A stretch of 34,919 bases of DNA from Anaerolineae bacterium (GCA_007123775.1 SLGK01000005.1:1-34919), one strand, 5' to 3'. Shown: positions 14,807-23,859, counted from the first letter of the stretch. Translations and numbers: made by a program. The notes: generated from the sequence alone by a model not told the origin.

Positions 14807-16624
14807 ATGGGCTTCATCCTAGACGGCTTAGATACTGAAAGTTATGACCGCAAATACAATGACCGGGAACTGCTGCAGCGGATTCTGAGCTATTTTCGGC
14901 CGTATACCCGCTACATGATTTTGGTGGCGGCCATGCTCACGCTCAACTCGGTGGCCAGCACGGCCGGCCCGATTATCATTGCGCGGGGCATTGACATTGT
15001 GGCTGCCACACCCACCACAACGGCCATCGTCCTGATGGGGCTGGGTATTTCGCTGGTGGGGGCCTCGGCCTGGGTGTTCAACTACGTGCGCCAGCTTTTC
15101 TCGGCGCGGGTCATCGGCAACGTCGTTTTACAGCTACGCAAGGATGTGTTCGAGGCCACCATCGGCCACGACATGTCCTTTTACGACGAGCATCCATCGG
15201 GCAAGGTGGTTAGCCGTATTACTTCCGACACGCAGGATTTTTCGGCGGTGGTAGACCTGACGATGAATCTGCTCAGCCAGGGATTGCTGGTCATACTGCT
15301 GACTGCCTGGCTGACCTTCATTAGTCCCTGGCTGACGCTGCTGATGATTGGCATGACGCCGGTAGCGGTAGCCATTGCCCTCAGCTTTCGCCGTATTGCC
15401 CGTAGAGTCACCCAAAATGCGCGGCGGGTAACGGCCGTTATCAACGCCCAAATCCAGGAATCCATCAGCGGCATTACGGTGGCCAAGAGTTTCCGGCAAG
15501 AGGCGGCCATCTATGCCACCTTTGACGCCAACAACCAGCAAGGCTACCGCGTCGGCTGGCAGCGCGGCCTGACCCTCATGTCGATTTTTCCCATTATGGG
15601 GCTGGCGTCGGGGTTGGGCACGGCCGTTCTCATCTACTTTGGCGGCCTGGCCACACGGGGCGTCGAGGGCATGACGCCGGGCGACTGGTACCTGTTTATG
15701 CAAGGCGTCGGCTTTTACTGGTGGCCCATGATGAACATCGCCAGCTTTTGGAGCCAGTTTCAGGACGGCCTGAGCGCGTCCGAGCGGGTCTTTGCCCTGA
15801 TTGATGCCGACCCCAAAGTGGTGCAGACGGCCAACGAGCCGGTCGGCCGTTTAGCCGGTCATATTGAGTTTAGAAACGTTCGTTTCAGCTACACCGACAA
15901 GGAAGTGGTCCTGCCCAACTTCTCGCTAGAAATCGAGGCCGGGGAAACCGTTGCCCTGGTGGGCCATACCGGCGCGGGCAAGAGCAGCATCGCCAAGCTG
16001 GTGACGCGCTTCTATGAGTTTCAGGATGGCCGGCTATTGGTAGACGGCCGTAACATCCGCACCCTCGATTTAGGCCAATACCGGCAGCAAATCGGGCTGG
16101 TGCCGCAAGAGCCGTTCCTCTTTTCGGGCACAGTGCGGGATAATATACGTTACGGCCGTCCTGACGCCAACGACGAGCAAGTGTTAGAGGCCGCCAGCCG
16201 CATCAGCGACGGCGAATGGCTGAACGCCCTACCCAACGGTCTGGACAGCGACGTGGGCGAGCGGGGTAGCAGCCTGTCTATGGGGCAGCGCCAGTTGGTG
16301 GCCCTGGCCCGTGTGTTGCTCAAAGACCCGGCCATCTTCATTCTGGACGAGGCCACGGCCAGCATCGACCCCTTCACCGAAACCCAGATTCAAGAGGGCC
16401 TCGACGCCATTATGCAGGAGCGGACGGCCTTGATCATTGCCCACCGTCTCTCCACGGTGAAAAACGCCGACCGTATTATCGTTATGGCCGATGGGGAGAT
16501 TATTGAAGAAGGGGACCACGAATCGCTGCTGGCCCAGAGCGGGCATTATGCCGACCTGTACAACACCTACTTCCGGCATCAATCGCTGGAATACATCAAT
16601 GAGTGGGTGAAACAAGAGGCGTGA
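14807..16624 (+). CDS. ABC exporter half-transporter, subunit with canonical Walker B
   Basis: 605 aa. A type I exporter transmembrane domain (about 35-325) is followed by a nucleotide-binding domain. Walker A is GHTGAGKS (386-393), Walker B is FILDEATASID with the catalytic Glu515, and the signature is LSMGQ (490-494) instead of LSGGQ. In an antiparallel NBD dimer the altered signature of this subunit would meet the Asp-bearing Walker B of the 12358-14112 protein. That gives one consensus and one degenerate ATP site, the usual layout of heterodimeric exporters. No good ribosome-binding site is seen; a degenerate heptad repeat lies directly upstream. It ends 15 bp from the convergent HAD gene. 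Confidence 0.92.
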   Translation: MGFILDGLDTESYDRKYNDRELLQRILSYFRPYTRYMILVAAMLTLNSVASTAGPIIIARGIDIVAATPTTTAIVLMGLGISLVGASAWVFNYVRQLFSARVIGNVVLQLRKDVFEATIGHDMSFYDEHPSGKVVSRITSDTQDFSAVVDLTMNLLSQGLLVILLTAWLTFISPWLTLLMIGMTPVAVAIALSFRRIARRVTQNARRVTAVINAQIQESISGITVAKSFRQEAAIYATFDANNQQGYRVGWQRGLTLMSIFPIMGLASGLGTAVLIYFGGLATRGVEGMTPGDWYLFMQGVGFYWWPMMNIASFWSQFQDGLSASERVFALIDADPKVVQTANEPVGRLAGHIEFRNVRFSYTDKEVVLPNFSLEIEAGETVALVGHTGAGKSSIAKLVTRFYEFQDGRLLVDGRNIRTLDLGQYRQQIGLVPQEPFLFSGTVRDNIRYGRPDANDEQVLEAASRISDGEWLNALPNGLDSDVGERGSSLSMGQRQLVALARVLLKDPAIFILDEATASIDPFTETQIQEGLDAIMQERTALIIAHRLSTVKNADRIIVMADGEIIEEGDHESLLAQSGHYADLYNTYFRHQSLEYINEWVKQEA

Positions 16625-16639
16625 GTTGGGTTGTTCAAA

Positions 16640-17383
16640 CTACAGCCAATCCAATAATTGCCACAGGTTGGTAATGCGGGTGACGCTGTCGGGCAGCGGT
16701 TGTGGCCCTTGCCCTTGATTCGTGCTGGCTGTGCCCGCACTTGGCCGATCTAGCCAGAAGCCGCGAGCAAAGCCGCCATATCGGACTGCGCCAATTGCAT
16801 CTACTTCCAGATTGTCGCCTACACAAATGCTGCGCTCGGGACTGATAGAGATACACTCTACCGCTTTACGAAAAATGCGGGGTGATGGTTTAGTTGATCC
16901 CAATTCTTGACTAATCACTATATGTTCAGGAGAGATATAATTCCCCACCATCTTCTCCATTACTGGACGTGCCGTCAAGGAGTGATTGGAAATGATACCC
17001 AGGGCCAGGTTCCGCTCGCGCAGCGCCGCCAACGTAGGCAGGGCGTCACCATACAGCATAGTGGGCAGCAAAGCATAACCGTTGTACAGGCGCTCGAGCA
17101 GCGCTTCATCTACCTTTTGTACACCCAGGTTACGCAACAAATGGTTGTAGTATGCCATGATATCATGCTGCTCCTGTGGTGGGTCGCCCAAAAAGGGCAA
17201 CTTCTGTTGAGCCACGTCAGACCGGTACTGATCTATCGCGGCTGCCACCTGTACTGGCGTAAAGCGCATACCTTCCCGCTGGAACAGTGCGGCTAAACGT
17301 TCATGCCCAGATACATCCCCAACTACACGGACTAAGGTACGGTCCCAATCAAACCAAACGGCTGCAATGTTTTCTCTACTCAC
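16640..17383 (-). CDS. HAD-superfamily hydrolase
   Basis: 247 aa. All four HAD motifs are visible: WFDWDRTL with the nucleophile Asp12 and Asp14, ISNHS (motif II), STKPSPRIF with the Lys (motif III) and GDNLEVDAIGA (motif IV). A helical cap of the C1 type lies between motifs I and II. It is probably a small-molecule phosphatase or phosphoglycolate phosphatase-like enzyme; the substrate is not deducible. The last 30 residues are Pro/Gln-rich before a final hydrophobic stretch. A promoter is visible at 17455-17482. Confidence 0.88.
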   Translation of the reverse strand: MSRENIAAVWFDWDRTLVRVVGDVSGHERLAALFQREGMRFTPVQVAAAIDQYRSDVAQQKLPFLGDPPQEQHDIMAYYNHLLRNLGVQKVDEALLERLYNGYALLPTMLYGDALPTLAALRERNLALGIISNHSLTARPVMEKMVGNYISPEHIVISQELGSTKPSPRIFRKAVECISISPERSICVGDNLEVDAIGAVRYGGFARGFWLDRPSAGTASTNQGQGPQPLPDSVTRITNLWQLLDWL

Positions 17384-17454
17384 GCAAAGCTCCAGGCAAT
17401 CATGTTTCTAAAGAAAGGTTTCCGGTTATCGCTATTCTATCTTTGCGTCGGCAA

Positions 17455-17482
17455 ATTATAGCGCTGACCTGAACTGTGTCTA
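17455..17482 (-). promoter_or_regulatory. Sigma-70-like promoter of the HAD gene
   Basis: On the minus strand TAGACA (17482-17477, 5 of 6 to TTGACA), a 16-nt spacer and a perfect TATAAT (17460-17455), about 70 nt before the start codon. Confidence 0.6.
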
Positions 17483-17491
17483 TGTCAGGCG

Positions 17492-20400
17492 TTAATCTTC
17501 CGGCTCCGGAGTGGCCGTGGGCGGTTCAACAGTGGGCGTTGCCTCCGGTGTTGCAGTAGCGGTTGGCGGAATGATAACGGCCGTTGTTGGCGTCACCGTT
17601 GGCGTTGGCGATGGTGTCAATGTCATCGTTGGTGTCGCGGTAACTGTTGGCGTTTGGGTTGGTGTCGCTGTTTCGGTGGCCGTAGGCGTGGGTGTCGGCG
17701 TCGGCTCCAGCAAAACAACCGTTACGCGAGCTTCTTGCAGGACCGGGTCATCTTCCGGCGTGTAAGGATTATTGGGGCCAATGATAATGACGCGCAGGGT
17801 TAATGGTCCACTGGCATCAATGCCGGACACATCCCATTGGGCCAGCAAACCGTCTTCGACCTGATTGGGCTGCCGCTCGCGCACGCTGCCCCAGCCACCG
17901 GGGTCGGCGCTAATGCCCCACTCCACCACGTAGCCGCCAAAATTAGGGCCTTTAGCCGTGCCGCGCACTTCGACTATATCTGACACCTCGTCTCCCTGGC
18001 GCGGTTGACTGATGGCCACTTCTGGCCGGGGTGTGTTGGGATCACATTCTTGCTCTGGCGGAAGCTGTAAAGGCAGGCCGATATTGTTGCGCTCGGCCCA
18101 ACTCTGCCCCGCGGTGGTGGTTTCCACCCACGTGATGGCATCACGCTGCTCGCGTACCTGTACGTTTTCATGGCCAGTGACCAGCAAATTGACAAAGTTG
18201 GTCTCATAAACGGCCTCGGTACAATGCTCATTGGCCAATAAGTTGGTCCACAAGTCTACTGTTTCTCGCTGTAGGAAGTGGTCTTCGTGGGGCAAAGGCC
18301 GCTGATCACCCGCAAAACGCTCCACGCGCCGCCGGTCAGGACAGTTAGGGCCAGACGCCACGCCCGAATCGAGGCAGATTTCGGCATCGACAATAGCGGG
18401 TGGACGAATGAAGTCAACGGCCGCCTGACTGCTCAGATATTGAGTCATGTACCGGTTCCAGATAGGTGAAGCGACCCGATAACCTGATTGACCCTCGCCA
18501 ATAGGTTGATTGTCGGTATTGCCCACCCAAACGGCCGTTACGATCTGTGGCGTATAACCAATTGTCCAGCCATCGCGCACGTCAAAGCGGGTCGTGCCCG
18601 ACGTACCCGTTTTGACCGCCACCCGGTGGCCCGAAACGGTCAGATTGTTGGTGGCCCCAAAAGCAGCCGTGCGGGCATTGTTGTCAGACAAAATATCGCT
18701 CAAAAGATAGGCATGTTCAGCACGGGCCGCCTGGCGCGGTACGGCCGTTTCATGTTCATAACGGATGTTGCCTGCGTTATCCTCAATGCGGCTGATGGTG
18801 TATGGCTCTTGATACCGGCCCTGGTTGGCCAGGACCGCGTAAGCGGACGCCATTTCTAACGGACTGATTTCGCCGCCACCCAGCGACAGGGCCAGCCCAT
18901 AATTGCGCGGCCGGCCGAATTCCTGGCAGCCTTCATCTTGTAGGCTGGTGATACCCACCTGCTGCGCCCTGGCAATAAAGGGGCAAACACCCACATACTC
19001 CAACGCTTTGACTGCCGGAATGTTGTAAGAATTACCCAGAGCGTAGCGTAGCGTCAACGGGCCGCGGAAGCGGTCATCAAAATTCTTCGGCTCATAAGGG
19101 GGATTGGTCCCGTCGGGGAACGCCGTCGGCACGTCCCAGATGAGCGTGGCTGGCGTCCAGCCTTGCTCCATGGCTGTCAGGTAAACGATGGGCTTTAGTG
19201 AGGAACCAGGCTGGCGCGGGGACAGAGCCATATTAACCTGGCCGCTGATCGCCTCATCTCGAAAATCCAGACTGCCAACCAGGGCCAAAATTTCGGCCGT
19301 TTGTGGATGGATAGAAACAAGGGCAGCATTATTAGCTCCGGCACTGTTGATCAGGTTGCGCTGCTCGGCGATGGTCTGTTCGGCCAGTCGTTGGGCGCTG
19401 GGGTCCAGGGTGGTATGAATGTTCAGGCCGCCGCGATAAATGGCCTGAGACCCTAATAGTGCCTCAGCCTGCTGCAACACGGTCAGGCTGAAATGGGGAT
19501 GGCGAATGGTGACAGGGGCCTTACGCATTTCGTAGACAAAGAGGCTGGCTTCGTTTTGAGCGGCGCGGGCCTCTTCAATTGTGATAAAGCCGCTGGCCAC
19601 CATCAGGTTTAACACTTCTGTCTGGCGGCCCAGCGCTTTGTCGGGCGCGGTGTAGGGGTCCCACAGCGCAGGGGCCTGCGGCAGACCCGCCAGCAGCGAG
19701 GCTTCAGCCAGAGTCAGGTCGCGGGCCGATTTGTTAAAGTAGGTCTGGGAGGCGGCCTCAATGCCGTAGGCCAGATTGCCGTAGTATATTTCGTTGAGAT
19801 AAAGTTCCAGAATTTCTTCTTTGCTGTATAAACGGCCGACTTCTGCCGCCAGAATAATTTCCCGAACCTTGCGGTTAAAGGTACGCTGGGTGCGCTCATC
19901 CTCCTCCAGCAGGACGGCACGTACCAACTGCTGCGTGATGGTACTGGCCCCGGAGACAATCTCCCGCTCTTGCGCCGCCTGTACGATGGCCCGGCCAATG
20001 CCAATCACGTCAAAACCGGGATTCTCGTAAAAGCGGGAATCTTCGGTAGCAATGGTGGCGTTCTGCAAATCCAGGGCGATGTTGTCCAGCGTGACGTAGG
20101 TGCGGTTGCCCATGTTGGGGTCGGCCAAAGAGTAAAGCAACTGGCCTTCGCGGTCATAGATGCGGGCTGTTTCAAACGTGCTGGCTTTGGCCCGCAGTTC
20201 GGCCGGTGAGGGCAGGCCGCGGGCGATAATGCTGTAGCCCAGAGCGGCCCCGGCCACGCTCAGAGCAAAGCCGATAATCCCCAACAAAAAAGTGATCACC
20301 AGGAAACGGCTCATGCAGCCGCGCCAGTTGCGCCGGGATTCGGGCTTAGGGGTGGGTTGGGGATGGCCCATCACCTTGGGATGGCCCATCACTTTGGGAT

Positions 20401-21061
20401 GGCCCATCACTTTGGGATGGCCCATCACTTTAGCCGGTGGCGGTTGAGGTATGGGCCGGGCACGCTGTGGTTGAGGGGTTTGTGGTTGGACCTGTCGCTG
20501 CGACGGACGCGCCGGGGGCGGCTGTGACTGCTGACGGCGCGGCGCATGGCGTGGTGGGGGCAACTTCTCCCGCCTGGCCGTTTGCTGCGGCGGCTGCCGC
20601 TGTGGCTGGGGTTGTTCGCGGACAGGTTGGCCATGCTGATAGAGCTGGGTGGGCGCTTCGTGAACAGGGAGATCGTGAGGAGGTTGTGTGTCGCCAGGGA
20701 AGGCGACGCCGGGCCGAATTTGGGTCGCGTCGATGTCTTCGACTAACGGCCGTTCATCTGGTGGCGTCAACGGAGGCGGTGGTGGCGGGCGGCGAGGCCG
20801 CTCAGCCGGCGGGGAGGGCATGGGTATGCTCCCCGTTAATGTTGGCGCATTGTCATCCGCATCTGGCGGGAAAGCGGGCGGTGGCGGCGGAATAGTACCC
20901 ACCTTGCGGTCGACGTCCAAATCACCCATCAAATCCAGCAGCGAGACGGTTTCCGCTTCGCTGACGTCGGTTGAGGGGGGAGGCGACGGCCGTTTATTGG
21001 CCTGGGTATCTTGTTCCTCAATGCTATCGCTATTGGTACGCTTCTCTTGTTTGTTACTCAT
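17492..21061 (-). CDS. Class A penicillin-binding protein (GT51 transglycosylase plus transpeptidase) with long disordered ends
   Basis: 1189 aa, well above the usual 650-850. Residues 1-250 are cytoplasmic and Pro/Gln-rich, with four exact KVMGHP repeats at 211-234. One membrane helix covers about 252-280. The GT51 domain has ATEDSRFYENPGFD (catalytic Glu340, with Asn where the motif usually has His), GASTITQQLVRA and EILELYLNEIYYG. The transpeptidase domain has SSLK (Ser620), GNSYN and VKTGTSG. After it come an extracellular region of about 300 residues, including an Ig-like segment (PEVAISQPRQGDEVSDIVEVRG), and a Thr/Pro tail of about 85 residues. It polymerises and cross-links peptidoglycan outside the membrane. 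The Thr/Pro tail resembles the linker of the lipoprotein at 6201. The catalytic domains look complete and active. Confidence 0.95.
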   Translation of the reverse strand: MSNKQEKRTNSDSIEEQDTQANKRPSPPPSTDVSEAETVSLLDLMGDLDVDRKVGTIPPPPPAFPPDADDNAPTLTGSIPMPSPPAERPRRPPPPPPLTPPDERPLVEDIDATQIRPGVAFPGDTQPPHDLPVHEAPTQLYQHGQPVREQPQPQRQPPQQTARREKLPPPRHAPRRQQSQPPPARPSQRQVQPQTPQPQRARPIPQPPPAKVMGHPKVMGHPKVMGHPKVMGHPQPTPKPESRRNWRGCMSRFLVITFLLGIIGFALSVAGAALGYSIIARGLPSPAELRAKASTFETARIYDREGQLLYSLADPNMGNRTYVTLDNIALDLQNATIATEDSRFYENPGFDVIGIGRAIVQAAQEREIVSGASTITQQLVRAVLLEEDERTQRTFNRKVREIILAAEVGRLYSKEEILELYLNEIYYGNLAYGIEAASQTYFNKSARDLTLAEASLLAGLPQAPALWDPYTAPDKALGRQTEVLNLMVASGFITIEEARAAQNEASLFVYEMRKAPVTIRHPHFSLTVLQQAEALLGSQAIYRGGLNIHTTLDPSAQRLAEQTIAEQRNLINSAGANNAALVSIHPQTAEILALVGSLDFRDEAISGQVNMALSPRQPGSSLKPIVYLTAMEQGWTPATLIWDVPTAFPDGTNPPYEPKNFDDRFRGPLTLRYALGNSYNIPAVKALEYVGVCPFIARAQQVGITSLQDEGCQEFGRPRNYGLALSLGGGEISPLEMASAYAVLANQGRYQEPYTISRIEDNAGNIRYEHETAVPRQAARAEHAYLLSDILSDNNARTAAFGATNNLTVSGHRVAVKTGTSGTTRFDVRDGWTIGYTPQIVTAVWVGNTDNQPIGEGQSGYRVASPIWNRYMTQYLSSQAAVDFIRPPAIVDAEICLDSGVASGPNCPDRRRVERFAGDQRPLPHEDHFLQRETVDLWTNLLANEHCTEAVYETNFVNLLVTGHENVQVREQRDAITWVETTTAGQSWAERNNIGLPLQLPPEQECDPNTPRPEVAISQPRQGDEVSDIVEVRGTAKGPNFGGYVVEWGISADPGGWGSVRERQPNQVEDGLLAQWDVSGIDASGPLTLRVIIIGPNNPYTPEDDPVLQEARVTVVLLEPTPTPTPTATETATPTQTPTVTATPTMTLTPSPTPTVTPTTAVIIPPTATATPEATPTVEPPTATPEPED
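20360..20431. repeat. Four 18-bp tandem repeats coding KVMGHP
   Basis: Four consecutive 18-bp units, almost identical at DNA level (one has CTT/CCTT-type variation), encode KVMGHP four times in the cytoplasmic tail of the PBP. The near-identity points to recent slippage, so copy number may vary between strains. Confidence 0.9.
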
Positions 21062-21073
21062 AGGTTTTCATGA

Positions 21074-21150
21074 AGCGTAATGCGTAATGCGTAAAACGTA
21101 ATGGGCAAACGACGTGCCGCTTTTTACGTTTTACTCCTTACGTTTTACGC
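21074..21150. repeat. 7-bp tandem repeat hairpin, GCGTAAT family, supplying a C-terminus
   Basis: GCGTAAT, GCGTAAT and GCGTAAA heptads, a spacer, then the complementary TTACGTT/TTACTCC/TTACGTT arm. The right arm encodes the last residues (KRKT) and stop codon of the MaoC gene on the minus strand. Confidence 0.85.
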
Positions 21151-21593
21151 TTGACCAGCATCACCCAATTCCCCCGCTGCGTCACTTTGCCGTCCTGATT
21201 GAGGACGCTGTACTTCATGGTGATGCTGCCGCCGCCCAGGCGGCGCAGAGGCTTGGTTTCAACAATCTCTAACTCGACGAGAATGGTATCGCCGATAAAG
21301 GTTGGCAGGCTAAATTTACAATCCAGCTCGCGGAAGGCCATTACCGTGCCCTCGATAAAGCCGGTCTGCACGGCCAGGCCGCTGGCAATAGATTGCACCA
21401 GCAGCCCGTGGGCAATGCGCTGGCCAAAATCATATTGGGCAGCGTAGTGGGCGTCAGTGTGAATCTGATTATAGTCGCCCGACAGCCCGGCAAAGTTGAC
21501 CACGTCCGCCTCGGTAATGGTCCGGCCGACCGTCGTCACCCTGTCACCCACAGAAAACTCCTCAAAATAACGGCCGCGTGGTTGGTAAGCCAT
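21138..21593 (-). CDS. MaoC-like (R)-specific enoyl-CoA hydratase
   Basis: 151 aa with a single hot-dog fold. The hydratase motif FAGLSGDYNQIHTDAHYAA carries the expected catalytic Asp and His, followed by the AHGLLVQSIASGL helix. It would hydrate trans-2-enoyl-CoA to (R)-3-hydroxyacyl-CoA in fatty acid or polyester metabolism. The C-terminal YSVLNQDGKVTQRGNWVMLVKRKT has its last four codons inside a tandem repeat. AGGAG about 7 nt before the ATG supports the start. It lies between the PBP and prfA, all minus strand, each gap filled by a GCGTAAT-family repeat. The substrate chain length is unknown. Confidence 0.9.
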   Translation of the reverse strand: MAYQPRGRYFEEFSVGDRVTTVGRTITEADVVNFAGLSGDYNQIHTDAHYAAQYDFGQRIAHGLLVQSIASGLAVQTGFIEGTVMAFRELDCKFSLPTFIGDTILVELEIVETKPLRRLGGGSITMKYSVLNQDGKVTQRGNWVMLVKRKT

Positions 21594-21621
21594 AGTGTTC
21601 TCCTGATTGTGTCCGAATGTG

Positions 21622-21697
21622 GTAACGCAAAACGTAATGCGTAAAGCGTAATGCTTTGGTGGCCGATCATTACGTTTTACTCTTTACGTTTTACGTC
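21622..21697. repeat. 7-bp tandem repeat hairpin, GCGTAAT family
   Basis: ACGCAAA, ACGTAAT, GCGTAAA and GCGTAAT heptads face TTACGTT, TTACTCT, TTACGTT and TTACGTC after a loop of about 17 nt. It fills the gap between MaoC and prfA and ends at the prfA stop codon. Confidence 0.87.
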
Positions 21698-22771
21698 TCA
21701 CTCCTCAATCCCCGCTGCCGCCAGCTTTTCCGCTTCGTCGGCGACGGTCAGGGCGTTGATAAAGTCATCCAGGTCGCCATCCATCACGGCGGCCAGGTTG
21801 TAGCTGGTGAAGCCGACGCGATGGTCAGTGACGCGACTCTGGGGATAGTTATAGGTCCGAATCTTCTCACTACGGTCGCCGCTGCCTACTTGAGAACGAC
21901 GGTCGGCAGAAACGGCCGCATGTTGTTTGCTCTCTTCCATTTCTTGCAGCCGGGCCTGGATAATGGCCATGCCCAACTGCTTGTTTTGCGTCAGGCTGCG
22001 TTCTGACTGAATCTTGACCATCATGCCCGACGGCTTGTGGACAATGCGGGCCGCGGTGGCGTTCTTTTGCATATGCTGCCCACCGGGACCGGAGGAGAAT
22101 TCAGCCGTTATTTCCAGGTCATTCGGGTCCAGCGTCACCTCCACGGCGTCCAGTTCGGGAATGACGGCCACGGTAGCCGCGCTGGTGTGAATACGCCCCT
22201 GCGATTCTGTCTGAGGCACGCGTTGCACCCGATGGACGCCGCTCTCGAACTTGAAACGAGAATAGGCCCCGCGCCCTTTGACGGCCAGAATGGCTTCTTT
22301 GTAGCCACCGACGCCCGTGCTGTTTTCATCCACCAGTTCGGTACGCCAGCCCTGGGCCTCGGCGTAGCGGGTGTACATCCGCAGCAGGTCGGCGGCGAAA
22401 ATGGTCGCCTCATCACCGCCCGTGCCTGCCCGAATTTCGACAAAGACGTTGCGATTGTCGCGTGGGTCTTTGGGCACCAGGTAGGAACGCATCTGGCCGC
22501 GCAGTTCTTCCAGATGGTTTTCCAGCCGCTCGATCTCATCCTCGGCCAGGGCCACCATATCGGGATCATCCAGATCGAGCATCTCGTTGGCCCCGGCCAG
22601 TTCCGCTTCTGCTTCCTGGTATTGGCGGTAGGCGTTGGCCAATGGGTGTAAATCAGACCGTTCCTGAGCCAGTTCGGTCAGACGCACGTGATCGGCCAAT
22701 ACAGCCGGATCACTCATCTGCATTTCAATTTCTTCAAAGCGAGCCACTACTTTGGCTATTTTATCTAACAT
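21698..22771 (-). CDS. prfA: Peptide chain release factor 1
   Basis: 357 aa, normal RF1 length. It recognises UAA and UAG stop codons and releases the nascent chain. The codon-recognition tripeptide region reads QRVPQTESQGRIHTS, the PxT of RF1 rather than the SPF of RF2. The GGQ loop is SGPGGQHMQKNATAARIVHKPSG; GGQ is intact, but the following residues differ from the common HVNKTDSAVR. The C-terminal region RSQVGSGDRSEKIRTYNYPQSRVTDHR is highly conserved. The start ATG at 22771 gives the expected N-terminus MLDKIAKVVARFEEIE. The prmC methyltransferase gene that often follows prfA is not adjacent. Confidence 0.96.
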   Translation of the reverse strand: MLDKIAKVVARFEEIEMQMSDPAVLADHVRLTELAQERSDLHPLANAYRQYQEAEAELAGANEMLDLDDPDMVALAEDEIERLENHLEELRGQMRSYLVPKDPRDNRNVFVEIRAGTGGDEATIFAADLLRMYTRYAEAQGWRTELVDENSTGVGGYKEAILAVKGRGAYSRFKFESGVHRVQRVPQTESQGRIHTSAATVAVIPELDAVEVTLDPNDLEITAEFSSGPGGQHMQKNATAARIVHKPSGMMVKIQSERSLTQNKQLGMAIIQARLQEMEESKQHAAVSADRRSQVGSGDRSEKIRTYNYPQSRVTDHRVGFTSYNLAAVMDGDLDDFINALTVADEAEKLAAAGIEE

Positions 22772-22878
22772 AAGTAAAAGTACCTGCCGTTTAGGCTACG
22801 GCCGTTCTCCTATTAAGCAATGTTGTTCGCCAGTTTATTGTAACGATCATCAATTAAAGAGACAAAGCATCTAATTAC

Positions 22879-22927
22879 ACGCTACGCATTGCGTAGAATC
22901 CCTACGCAATACGCACTACGCAATACG
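22879..22927. repeat. 7-bp tandem repeat hairpin, GTGCGTA family
   Basis: CTACGCA-TTGCGTAG forms a small hairpin, followed by CTACGCAATACGCACTACGCAATACG units. It lies in the 228-bp divergent gap between prfA and the esterase gene. The rest of the gap is AT-rich and should hold both promoters; a TACAAT at 22961-22966 is a possible -10 box for the plus strand. Confidence 0.8.
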
Positions 22928-22999
22928 ATTCATTTCCTATTCCCTATCAAAAGCTTGTGTTACAATCTAGCCACAAATCCTACAGAGTTGAGGTAACAG

Positions 23000-23719
23000 A
23001 TGAATCGTGAACATCACCGTTGGTTTAGTCCCTCCTTGCAGCGGGACATGGAGTTGTTGATTTTTGGTCATGCGGGCGCCAGGCTGCTGGTTTTTCCCAC
23101 GTCGCAGGGCCGCTTTTATGAGTGGGAAGATCGGCAAATGATGCTGGCTTTAGGCGAGCATATTGAGCGGGGCTGGATTCAGGTTTACTGCGTGGACAGC
23201 GTGGACGCCGAAAGCTGGTATGCCCGCTGGAAGCATCCGGGGGCGCGGGCCTGGCGGCACGTAGAGTATGAGAATTATATCTTGCGTGAGGTACTGCCCC
23301 TGAGTATGCAGAAGAACGGTAACCCGTTCCTGATTACGACCGGGGCCAGTTTTGGCGCGTTCCATGCTCTCTCTATGGCCCTGCGCCATCCGCACGTTTT
23401 CAGCCGGACCATTGGGCTGAGCGGCATTTATGACATTCGGGACTGGACCGATGGCTACCACAATGACACTATCTATTTTTTGAATCCAGTAGAATTTATT
23501 GCCAACGAGCATGATTGGGGCCGGCTGGAGGCACTGCGCCGGCTGGATATTATTCTGGTAGCAGGGCAAGATGACCGGCTGCGCTACAGTAGTGAGGAGA
23601 TGTCTACGGTTTTGTGGAACAGAGGCATCGGCAACGCTCTGCGTATTTGGGACGGCTGGGCCCACGATTGGCCTTACTGGCAGCACATGCTCCACCTCTA
23701 CGTCGGCGGGCATGATTAA
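23000..23719 (+). CDS. Alpha/beta-hydrolase, putative esterase
   Basis: 239 aa. Esterase-D/PF00756-like alpha/beta hydrolase without a signal peptide. The nucleophile elbow is GASFG with Ser117, the acid is Asp191 or Asp192 in AGQDDRL, and the His is His222 in GWAHDWPYW. LSGIYDIRDWTDGYHND after the nucleophile is typical of this esterase group. GAGG lies 7 nt before the ATG. It is the first of three plus-strand genes, followed by two ATP-grasp ligases. Such a combination suggests that it trims, loads or releases an ester or thioester intermediate of a ligase product, but this is inference. The substrate is unknown. Confidence 0.85.
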   Translation: MNREHHRWFSPSLQRDMELLIFGHAGARLLVFPTSQGRFYEWEDRQMMLALGEHIERGWIQVYCVDSVDAESWYARWKHPGARAWRHVEYENYILREVLPLSMQKNGNPFLITTGASFGAFHALSMALRHPHVFSRTIGLSGIYDIRDWTDGYHNDTIYFLNPVEFIANEHDWGRLEALRRLDIILVAGQDDRLRYSSEEMSTVLWNRGIGNALRIWDGWAHDWPYWQHMLHLYVGGHD

Positions 23720-23720
23720 A

Positions 23721-23850
23721 GAGAGGAACGCAGAGATTCACGGAGATTACGCAGAGATTCGCGGAGAAAAGCAAAGTAAAAAGTAGTTCTCCGTGTATCT
23801 ACTTCGACTGGCTCAGCACAAGCCCGTGGTCCTCAGCGTATCTCCGCGTT
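23721..23850. repeat. 10-bp tandem repeat hairpin, ACGCAGAGATT family
   Basis: Units such as GGAACGCAGA, GATTCACGGA, GATTACGCAG and AGATTCGCGG run to 23767. After about 25 nt CTCCGTGTATC, and then after another spacer CCTCAGCGTATCTCCGCGTTCC, provide the opposite arm. The element separates the esterase from the first ATP-grasp gene. Confidence 0.78.
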
Positions 23851-23859
23851 CCAATATTT

